In this document: positions 1 through 5,685 of the stretch, piece after piece
Layout: every line of letters begins with the position of its first letter
Numbering within the stretch: position 1 is the stretch's first letter
Assembly (NCBI GenBank): GCA_003452185.1
Contig: DMJJ01000606.1
Location: 1,974 to 10,471, forward strand
Origin: Verrucomicrobiales bacterium
GTDB lineage: Bacteria; Verrucomicrobiota; Verrucomicrobiia; Limisphaerales; UBA11320
DNA: 8,498 bases
Reading direction: 5' to 3'
Notes under the pieces: generated by a model
Seen by the model: the letters and a program-made list of their open reading frames with translations, nothing else
The model's database searches: none
Told to the model about the DNA's origin: nothing
Translations under genes and position numbers: made by a program

Positions 1-326
1 TCGATGTTGAAGTCCTCCGTCCTGCAATCCACCAGGAGCGGCTTGGCGTTGAAGTAGCGAACCACCTCGGCCGTGGCCGCAAAGGTCATCGTCGGCACCA
101 CCACGGTGTGCCCGGCCTGGATTCCCACGGCCTCCAGGGCAAGGTGAAGCGCCGCCGTGCAGGAGTTCACTGCAATGGCATGTTTTTGCCCTATGTAGCG
201 GGCAAATTCTGCCTCGAACTGCTTGGTCTTCGGCCCCGTTGTCAGCCAGCCATGCTGAAGGGTGTCGACCACCTCATCGATCTCGGCCTTGCCGATGCTC
301 GGCTTGTAAAACGGTACGTTCTGCAT
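1..326 (-). CDS. DegT/DnrJ/EryC1/StrS-family aminotransferase, N-terminal part
   Basis: This is a PLP-dependent sugar aminotransferase of the family that makes amino sugars for O-antigen, capsule or glycoconjugates, normally by transferring an amino group to a nucleotide-linked keto-sugar in the cytoplasm. The 108 visible residues start MQNVPFYKPSIGKAEIDEVV, followed by a GWLTTGPKT segment (residues 26-34), a conserved NSCTAALHLAL stretch (54-64) that in this family helps bind the PLP phosphate, and VVVPTMTFAATA (75-86). The gene leaves the window at position 1, so the catalytic lysine and the C-terminal domain are not seen; full-length members have about 370-400 residues. I chose ATG at 326 because family homology begins there. 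The same frame stays open upstream (ATGs at 509 and 530), but the extra residues look non-coding. No clear Shine-Dalgarno is visible. The exact sugar substrate cannot be assigned. Confidence 0.93.
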   Translation of the reverse strand, partial: MQNVPFYKPSIGKAEIDEVVDTLQHGWLTTGPKTKQFEAEFARYIGQKHAIAVNSCTAALHLALEAVGIQAGHTVVVPTMTFAATAEVVRYFNAKPLLVDCRTEDFNI

Positions 327-555
327 GTTTGGTGACGAGCTCAAGGGTCGCTTTCCGGCCTGCCATCCCGATTTGTCCACGCTGGAGACAGCCTCAGGAC
401 AGTCGCTGGCCTGCAGTGGGGCAGAGTGCGGGCACGGCCCGCCCTGCATCCGTCTGATAGGCCCAACGGGGGCCCGCAGCAACCCAAATACTGCGGCCCC
501 TTCATCCATCGGCAGAAAGTCCCGTTCCATGATTCGTGACCCGCCCGTTGGGTTC

Positions 556-631
556 CCCCCGGGGGGGAGGCCTCTCTCCAGGCGCTCTCCAGGGTCATGG
601 GAAGGCCGGCAGGAGGCTTCCCCCCCGGGGG
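556..631. repeat. GC-rich inverted repeat, 19-nt arms
   Basis: The arm at 613-631 reads GAGGCTTCCCCCCCGGGGG. The reverse complement of 556-574 is identical except for one base (C for T at the sixth position), giving 18 of 19 matches. The spacer is 38 bp (575-612). Each arm is itself partly self-complementary (a C-run followed by a G-run). The element lies upstream of the minus-strand aminotransferase and resembles a dispersed palindromic (REP-like) element rather than an intrinsic terminator, because no T-run follows on either strand. Confidence 0.7.
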
Positions 632-761
632 CTCGATGGCGTCCAAGGGTTTGGCACCCGCTCTGCTCCCATAACAGGGTCGACTGCGAGGCCTGCCTCC
701 TTCTCGTGGGGGAGGGGGATGCCCCCCCCGGGGTAATAGACCGTGGCCTGCGGATCGATGA

Positions 762-794
762 GAGACGAGACGAGACGAGACGAGACGAGACGAG
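762..794 (+). repeat. Pentanucleotide microsatellite (GAGAC)6
   Basis: Six perfect GAGAC units occupy 762-791, followed by a partial GAG. The array ends 15 bp before the ATG of the small membrane protein at 810, with purine-rich GGGAG/GAGAG sequence between the two. Such short tandem repeats can change copy number by slipped-strand mispairing; whether this one affects expression is not known from the sequence. Confidence 0.9.
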
Positions 795-809
795 CGGGAG
801 CGAGAGCCT

Positions 810-1124
810 ATGACTGCCAAAGATGCCGTTTACTTCAGCATCATTGCCCTGACGGCGGTGGTTTTCTATTGGACCGGTTTCTACGGCGGCTTCAACGCCA
901 CGCTCCGGATCCTGCGGCGTCAGGAGGAGGAGGAGGAGCGCCGCGCCGTCGATTTTGAACCGGCAGGCCAGCTCATGCCCCCCATGGCAATGGGACGCGG
1001 GGGCGAGGGGCTTTCCCTGGAAGGGGTCCCCGCGCGGGTCTCACACCCCGCACACGGGAGTGGGTCCATGGCCCAGGGCGGGCTTGGGCTTCCCGCGTCG
1101 AACGTTTACTTCGGTCGAAACTGA
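810..1124 (+). CDS. Small predicted membrane protein, unknown function
   Basis: I do not recognise a family for this 104-residue protein. Residues 6-28 form one hydrophobic segment (AVYFSIIALTAVVFYW and following), likely a membrane anchor. After it comes a short basic stretch (LRILRR) and five consecutive glutamates encoded by GAG x5 (924-938). The positive residues after the helix would favour a cytoplasmic C-terminus. The second half (from about residue 60) is Gly/Pro-rich with no visible domain and looks less like normal coding sequence, so the true functional part may be the first 55-60 residues. The start is supported by the membrane segment and a purine-rich leader (GGGAG, 796-800). 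It faces the propeller gene tail-to-tail with a 53-bp gap. It could be a spurious frame in GC-rich DNA, but the hydrophobic N-terminus followed by Arg and Glu runs argues for a real gene. Confidence 0.5.
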   Translation: MTAKDAVYFSIIALTAVVFYWTGFYGGFNATLRILRRQEEEEERRAVDFEPAGQLMPPMAMGRGGEGLSLEGVPARVSHPAHGSGSMAQGGLGLPASNVYFGRN

Positions 1125-1177
1125 CCTGCTGACCCGGTTCCCTCACTTCCACCCGACGGGCCTCCACGGGAGGACCG

Positions 1178-3310
1178 CTACGGGATCAACCGCGTCCGAT
1201 AATACTGCCGGGTTGGAATCTTGCCGACCGGAAGGCTCTGCAAGTAGGTGATCGTCCCCCCGGAATCGAGAAACTCCAGATACGGCCCGGAAACCCAGGC
1301 TCCCGAGGCCGGATCCCCGCACGAGTCGATGACGAATCGCTGGTCCGTTTCCCCGCCCAGGAGGAAAAGATTTTCCGCGGTTCCGTCCAGCAGGTTAAGG
1401 GTTTGACCAAACTCCAGCAGTGCCACGGGGTCGCAGCACGGCGGGGTGGAGTTGCGAAGGATCACCCCTTCCTGTCCCACCATCACGAGGCGGTTCCCAC
1501 TGGCCGAGATTCCATAAAGATCCCGGTACGTGAACGGATTGAGCACCGTCCAGTTCGTGTAGTCCTCGCTTCCCAGGACGGTGCCGGATTTTCCCACCAC
1601 CACGCAGAGGGTGCCGATCCACGCGACGTCCGTAAGGAACTCCAGGCTCCCGGTCGCGTGCGCGGTCCAGGTTTCCCCATCGAGGCTGGTCAGCATCGTC
1701 CCGGCCTCCCCGACCATCGCCAGCAGCCCGGCATGCGCCCGGATGCGGAAGAGCCAGGCACTGGAACGAAGGGAGCCGCGCCTCCAGACGATCCCGTTGA
1801 GGCTCGTGAGGAGAGTCCCTCCCTGCCCGCAGGCTGCGAACCCGCTCCCCCATGCGGTCACCCCCGAGAGCAGGTTCGTCGTCGGGCTGGGCCGATGCGT
1901 CCAAAGGCTCCCCTCGGTGCTGGTGAGAACCTCGCCGTTGTCCCCGGTAACGACGTAGAGCCCGCGTCCGGAGGCGACCCCGTGCAGCTGGTTGGTGGTG
2001 GGGCGTGGGTCAAGGTCGAGCCAGAGGGTCCCATAGGTCGAGGCGGGAAGGCTGGTCAGGATCGTGCCGGCTCCGGTGTCGACCGGCGTGAGGATGTTGG
2101 TCACCCAGTTGGGACTCCGGAGGAGGGCTCCGCGGGTTCCCACCGCGACCAGGAGGTTTGAGTCCCCGCCGATCCCGAGCAGCGTGGTGTTGGTGACACC
2201 GCGTGGGACGAGTTCCAGGCTCCAATCCACCCCATCGCCGCTGGTCAGGATCGCCCCGTTCTGTCCGATGGTGGCGAAGAGACCGTTCTGAAAGGCAACC
2301 TCCGAGAGGAACGGGCGGATCGAGGGGGCGATCTCCGCCCATGCAAACGGGAGCGTCTCGGAGCCCCTGCGCCCCTCGGTCAGCAGCCCCCCGCGGCCTG
2401 CCAGGAGGAAATAGTTCGTGAGCGGAAGGGAGGCGTAGTAGGTCCCGGGCGGGGCTGGCGCGGTCGCCCGCCCCAGCTGGTCAACCCAGGGGGCCCCCTT
2501 CTCGCTGAGCAGCAGCTCGGAAGTCCCGCCCACCAGCCGGGTCGACCCCGACAGGGTGCCGACCCAGAGGTCGTTCGTATGGCCCGTCGACTCCAGGACC
2601 CAGGCCCCGCCTCCGCTGCGTGAGGCGATTGCCCCGGCCCTTCCCACGGCCAGGTAGTCCCCCCCCCGCGCCGTGACTCCCAGCCAGTCGCCTGACCCCA
2701 CGACCCCGCGCGTCCAGTTCGTTCCATCAGGGCTGGAGAGAATCGCACCGGCATCCCCAACGGCCACGAATCCTGCGGTTCCCCACGCGACCCCGCTGAG
2801 GTAGTCGGCGTAAGGGGTCGCCTGGCGCCTCCAGATCGCGCCATCCGGGCTCAGGTAAATCGCCCCGAGATCCCCCACGGCCACGATCAGCGCCGGGCTC
2901 ATCGCCACCCCCTCGAGCCAGTCCTCCGTCGGACCATCGAGCAGTTGCCCGGGGGTGACGGGATCCAGTTGCTCGATCCCATCCGAGTACAGCACGGTGC
3001 CCGCCTCGCCCACCAGGACCAGTCGGCCCGAGGGGGTGAACAGGGCGCCCCGGAGCGCTGCCTCAAGGCCTGTTTCCCTGGGGATCCAGGTGACGAGGTC
3101 GTCGCTGTAGTGGAGTAGACCCCGTTCCGACACCGTGACCGCGCGGCCCCGGGACGGGTCGTGGGCGATTGCGAACACGTTGTTCCCGTGGGGGAGCGGA
3201 TTGGCCCACCGGGGGTGCCAGGGAATTGGAACGCCTGCCAACGGCCGCCCGGCGAAGAGCAACAGTTTCAGGGCGACGAGGAGAATGGTCCGGATGCCGA
3301 GCCGCGGCAT
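1178..3310 (-). CDS. Exported BNR/Ycf48-like propeller-repeat protein
   Basis: From ATG 3310 this is a 710-residue protein. It starts with a signal peptide (basic MPRLGIR, hydrophobic core at residues 8-20, possible cleavage near residue 25), so it should act in the periplasm or at the cell surface. Residues about 58-620 contain roughly fourteen copies of a unit near 40 residues long with the pattern G-x-x-G-x-[ILV]-L-x-S-x-[DE]-G-x-x-W, for example GDAGAILSSPDGTNW and GEAGTMLTSLDGETW. This is the sequence style of BNR/sialidase-like and Ycf48-like beta-propellers, and fourteen units would suit two seven-bladed propellers. The last 90 residues form a different module with a Cys-Cys pair and a later Cys, ending YYRTRLIP, similar to the end modules of many exported verrucomicrobial proteins. 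Nothing indicates sialidase activity; binding or scaffolding is more likely. The frame stays open to ATG 3541, and ATG 3361 follows a GGGGGGTGGA leader, but the signal peptide favours 3310. Function is unknown. Confidence 0.85.
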   Translation of the reverse strand: MPRLGIRTILLVALKLLLFAGRPLAGVPIPWHPRWANPLPHGNNVFAIAHDPSRGRAVTVSERGLLHYSDDLVTWIPRETGLEAALRGALFTPSGRLVLVGEAGTVLYSDGIEQLDPVTPGQLLDGPTEDWLEGVAMSPALIVAVGDLGAIYLSPDGAIWRRQATPYADYLSGVAWGTAGFVAVGDAGAILSSPDGTNWTRGVVGSGDWLGVTARGGDYLAVGRAGAIASRSGGGAWVLESTGHTNDLWVGTLSGSTRLVGGTSELLLSEKGAPWVDQLGRATAPAPPGTYYASLPLTNYFLLAGRGGLLTEGRRGSETLPFAWAEIAPSIRPFLSEVAFQNGLFATIGQNGAILTSGDGVDWSLELVPRGVTNTTLLGIGGDSNLLVAVGTRGALLRSPNWVTNILTPVDTGAGTILTSLPASTYGTLWLDLDPRPTTNQLHGVASGRGLYVVTGDNGEVLTSTEGSLWTHRPSPTTNLLSGVTAWGSGFAACGQGGTLLTSLNGIVWRRGSLRSSAWLFRIRAHAGLLAMVGEAGTMLTSLDGETWTAHATGSLEFLTDVAWIGTLCVVVGKSGTVLGSEDYTNWTVLNPFTYRDLYGISASGNRLVMVGQEGVILRNSTPPCCDPVALLEFGQTLNLLDGTAENLFLLGGETDQRFVIDSCGDPASGAWVSGPYLEFLDSGGTITYLQSLPVGKIPTRQYYRTRLIP

Positions 3311-3577
3311 GATACAAAAGCCGCTGGAATCCGACCGTGCGGCTGTGGGCGAAGCTACCATTCCACCCCCCGGTTCGCCAGCCGTCATTTCGCTGGGGCA
3401 GGCGTCCGGCAAGGGGACTTCAGCCTGGGTAGAAACTGCCCGGATCCCCCCGGGCGGTTTGTTCCGTGGGGGGGAGGTTTCTCCATCGGCGGAGTGTCTG
3501 CCAACGGGTTGCGTCGGGTTCGGGGAGGCCGAGGAACTCACCTAAATTTGGCATCAGTCCGGCTTCCCCGCCCCGCG
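3311..3577. promoter_or_regulatory. Divergent spacer between propeller gene and porin operon
   Basis: This 267-bp spacer must hold the promoters for both directions if the chosen starts are right. The only AT-rich island is TAAATTT at 3543-3549, 28 bp before the porin ATG. It could serve as a -10 element, but no good -35 lies at the right distance. A GG-N10-GC arrangement at 3550-3563 is a poor sigma-54 match. A G/C-run hairpin (3445-3475) lies inside. If the propeller gene started at 3541 instead of 3310, most of the spacer would be coding. Confidence 0.35.
3445..3475. repeat. G/C-run inverted repeat in divergent spacer
   Basis: TCCCCCC at 3445-3451 can pair with GGGGGGA at 3469-3475, giving a 7-bp stem with a 17-nt loop. 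The flanking GGGGGGGAGG resembles the G-run side of the palindromes at 555-570, which hints at a related dispersed element. It is short, and G and C runs are common in this DNA, so a functional role is uncertain. Confidence 0.4.
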
Positions 3578-4969
3578 ATGCTTGTTCCAAAGGCATGTCC
3601 TGCCCCGTCCTGCCGGCTTGCGGCGGCCCTCCTGCTTGGGGCCTTTCTGGCCTTCCACGCCGATGCCCAGGCCCCCACGGCCCCCCTCGACGTGCAGGCT
3701 GAGCTGCGTCAGCTCCGGGAGCAGAACAGCTCCCTTCAACAGCAGCTCCAGCGGCAGCAGGCCATGATCGAGGAGCTCAGCCGACGCGTCTCCGGGCTTG
3801 CCCCGGTTGCCGCCCCCCTTCAGCCGACTGGCGGCTCCGGGATGGTTGCCTCCGGGGCCGGGGCTGCACCCCGTCCGGAGCCCTCACCCGCAACGGGCGC
3901 GGGGGGAGAGTCCGGCTTTTCCCTGGGACGGGTCCACATCAGCGGGGAAGGGGCGGTCGGGTTCTTCGAGTCGCAACACCGGGGGCAGTTCCCCAACTCG
4001 GAGCTCCGGGTCGATGAGGCGAAGCTGTTTGTCGAGGCCCCCGTCTGGGGTGAGGTCTATTTCTTCAGTGAGCTCAACATCATCACCCGTGAGGAGTCGA
4101 GCTTCAGCCTTCGCCCCGGCGAGCTCTACCTGGACGTGGAGGATGTCTCCCGGCTCTGGGGGCGTGAGCGGCAGATGAACCTCCGTCTCGGGCGGATCGA
4201 CATCCCGTTCGGCGAGGAATACCAGGTGCGGGATGCCATCGACAACCCCCTGATCTCCCACTCGATCATGGATCTCTGGGGGGTGGACGAGGGCGTTGAG
4301 CTGTATGGCACGGTTGCCGGTGTGAGCTACGCCCTTGCCGTGCAGAACGGGGGACATGATGTCCTCCGCGACTACAATTCGGACAAGTCCGTGACCCTGC
4401 GTGTGGGGGGGGATCCCGCCCCCTGGCTTCACGCGAGTGTGAGCGCCATGCGCACCGGGGCGCTCGACGTCCGAAACGACAAGCTCTCCGAGCTCTGGCT
4501 CGGGTCCGGGTTTGTCCGGCCGCTTGGCGGGGCCCAGACCGTCACCTTCGGGGCCAATGTGCTCGAGGGGGATGTCCGGCTGAAGCTCCACAGGACGACG
4601 ATCAAGGGCTCGGGCGGCATTTTGACCTACGATGACAATGACCCGCTGGCCAACAACTGGCGCCGGGTCGCCTACTATTCCGTGGAGGCCGAGCAGCCCG
4701 TGTACGGGCGGCTGTATGCAGCTGCCCGATGGAGCCAGGTGTTCTCCGGGGGCGGATTCCCGATCTCCGGCGGGGGGAACGTAGGGCTCTACGGCTTCGG
4801 GCCGGCCATGACCACCGAGCTCCATCGCGCAAGCATCGGCCTCGGCTATCGCTGGAACTCCCACCTGAACGCCAAGGCGGAATACTCGACCGAGCGGGGC
4901 CACACCCGGATCGGCCGGGTGCGGGAGTTCGAGGACTTTGTCTCCGCGGTGGTCGCGTTCGGATTCTAA
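3578..4969 (+). CDS. Outer-membrane porin with N-terminal coiled coil
   Basis: This 463-residue protein likely forms a beta-barrel channel in the outer membrane. A signal peptide (residues 1-30, core LAAALLLGAFLAF, cleavage after ADA) is followed by a Gln/Leu-rich coiled coil at about 37-73, which in such porins can trimerise or contact peptidoglycan. A Pro/Ala/Gly linker (74-112) comes next, then a region of alternating strands (113-463) with features such as LRLGRIDIPFGEEY and GLGYRW. The protein ends in FGF, the terminal aromatic residue typical of barrels handled by the BAM machinery. It most resembles phosphate-selective (OprP/OprO)-like or related porins, but I cannot name the substrate. 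I chose ATG 3578 because the signal peptide begins there; the frame is open further upstream, and a TTG at 3548 is in frame. No Shine-Dalgarno is evident. The next gene starts 5 bp after the stop, which points to an operon with the cupredoxin and the kinase. Confidence 0.88.
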   Translation: MLVPKACPAPSCRLAAALLLGAFLAFHADAQAPTAPLDVQAELRQLREQNSSLQQQLQRQQAMIEELSRRVSGLAPVAAPLQPTGGSGMVASGAGAAPRPEPSPATGAGGESGFSLGRVHISGEGAVGFFESQHRGQFPNSELRVDEAKLFVEAPVWGEVYFFSELNIITREESSFSLRPGELYLDVEDVSRLWGRERQMNLRLGRIDIPFGEEYQVRDAIDNPLISHSIMDLWGVDEGVELYGTVAGVSYALAVQNGGHDVLRDYNSDKSVTLRVGGDPAPWLHASVSAMRTGALDVRNDKLSELWLGSGFVRPLGGAQTVTFGANVLEGDVRLKLHRTTIKGSGGILTYDDNDPLANNWRRVAYYSVEAEQPVYGRLYAAARWSQVFSGGGFPISGGGNVGLYGFGPAMTTELHRASIGLGYRWNSHLNAKAEYSTERGHTRIGRVREFEDFVSAVVAFGF

Positions 4970-4974
4970 ACCTT

Positions 4975-5685
4975 ATGAGAGCCCTGTTCCTTGCCCTGCT
5001 GCTGTCCTGTGGGTTGATCCCAACGCCGCTCGTCGCAGCCACCCTCACGGGGGTCGTCCGCGCCCACGGGAAGGAAGGAGCCGAGCCCGAGGCCGGGGGA
5101 GGGCAGTACGGGAGCCGGAAGTACAAGTTCGCCGAACGGGTGGACTACTCCTCCCTGCGGGACTTCGTGGTGTTCATCGTCGGCCCTGTGGCCACGAACA
5201 CGCCCGGCACTCCGGCCGCGACGGGGCGGGCCGCCCCGCACCGGATCGACCAGCGGGGCGCCGTGTTCAGCCCTCATATTCTCCCGGTAATGGCGGGAGA
5301 GGTGGTCGAGTGGCCGAACAGCGATGAGATCTTCCACAACGCGTTCTCGATCTCCGATGCCAAGGAATTTGACCTTGGGCTCTACAAGGCCCCGGAGTCA
5401 AAGAAGGTGACGTTCGACAAGGCGGGCCGGGTGGACGTGTTTTGCTCCATCCACAAGTCGATGAGCTGCGTGGTGCTGGTCCTGGAGAACCCGTTCTTCG
5501 CGACCACGGACGCCGCGGGGCGGTTCGCCATCCCAGGGGTTCCTCCCGGAAAGTACAAGCTCAAGGCCTGGCATGAACGGGTCCCTCCGCAGGTGCGCGA
5601 GGTGGTGATTCCCGACGGCACCGCTGCGGCCGGGGAGATCGCGATCGACTTCAGCCTCGGGATCACCGGGCTCCCCCAGCCGTAG
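4975..5685 (+). CDS. Cupredoxin-like periplasmic protein (often annotated methylamine utilization protein)
   Basis: This is a 236-residue exported protein. A signal peptide covers residues 1-21 (LFLALLLSCGLIP, cleavage near VAA). The middle region (about 62-172) looks like a plastocyanin/cupredoxin fold. It carries FSPHILPVMAGEVVEWPNSD, the usual lead-in strand, then His121 in FHNAF, Cys157, His160 and Met163 in FCSIHKSM. Together these form an apparent full type-1 copper ligand set (His, Cys, His, Met). The C-terminal part (about 174-225, with ATTDAAGRFAIPGVPPGKYKL) is a carboxypeptidase-regulatory-like beta-sandwich. Proteins with this layout are often named methylamine utilization protein, but no methylamine dehydrogenase genes are here, so that name should not be read as function. 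A role as a copper-binding redox or sensing partner in the periplasm is an inference. The gene starts 5 bp after the porin and its TAG stop directly abuts the kinase ATG, which suggests translational coupling. Confidence 0.87.
   Translation: MRALFLALLLSCGLIPTPLVAATLTGVVRAHGKEGAEPEAGGGQYGSRKYKFAERVDYSSLRDFVVFIVGPVATNTPGTPAATGRAAPHRIDQRGAVFSPHILPVMAGEVVEWPNSDEIFHNAFSISDAKEFDLGLYKAPESKKVTFDKAGRVDVFCSIHKSMSCVVLVLENPFFATTDAAGRFAIPGVPPGKYKLKAWHERVPPQVREVVIPDGTAAAGEIAIDFSLGITGLPQP

Larger units (their letters stand above)
327..809. other. Intergenic region without a convincing gene
   Basis: Open frames exist on both strands here, but their translations are rich in Pro, Gly, Arg and Ser, have no recognisable domain, and look like random GC-rich sequence. 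The stretch contains four C-run/G-run palindromes (near 555-567, 620-631, 722-733, plus a G-run hairpin at 714-726), one long inverted repeat (556-631), and a GAGAC microsatellite (762-794). It would hold the promoter of the minus-strand aminotransferase and of the plus-strand small gene, but I see no confident -35/-10 pair. A noncoding RNA cannot be ruled out. Confidence 0.6.

Noticed and set aside
341..820. Open frames on both strands in the left intergenic region (for example 341-820 minus, 325-813 plus)
   Set aside because: Translations are low-complexity Arg/Pro/Gly/Ser with no domain, membrane segment or signal peptide. They are read through palindromes and the microsatellite.
1161..1173. 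CCTCC-ACG-GGAGG hairpin between the convergent genes
   Set aside because: The five-bp stem is short and neither strand has a T-run after it, so it is not a convincing intrinsic terminator.
3550..3563. Possible sigma-54 promoter (TTGGCA and GC with 10-bp spacing) before the porin
   Set aside because: Only the GG and GC core matches. The transcript start would fall at the ATG, and such matches are frequent by chance in GC-rich DNA.
3161..3577. N-terminal extension of the porin frame back to 3161
   Set aside because: It would overlap the propeller gene and precede the signal peptide with 139 residues of no similarity.
3884..4903. 339-residue frame antisense to the porin
   Set aside because: It lies opposite a clear porin with signal peptide and terminal Phe. 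High GC at third codon positions makes long antisense frames common.
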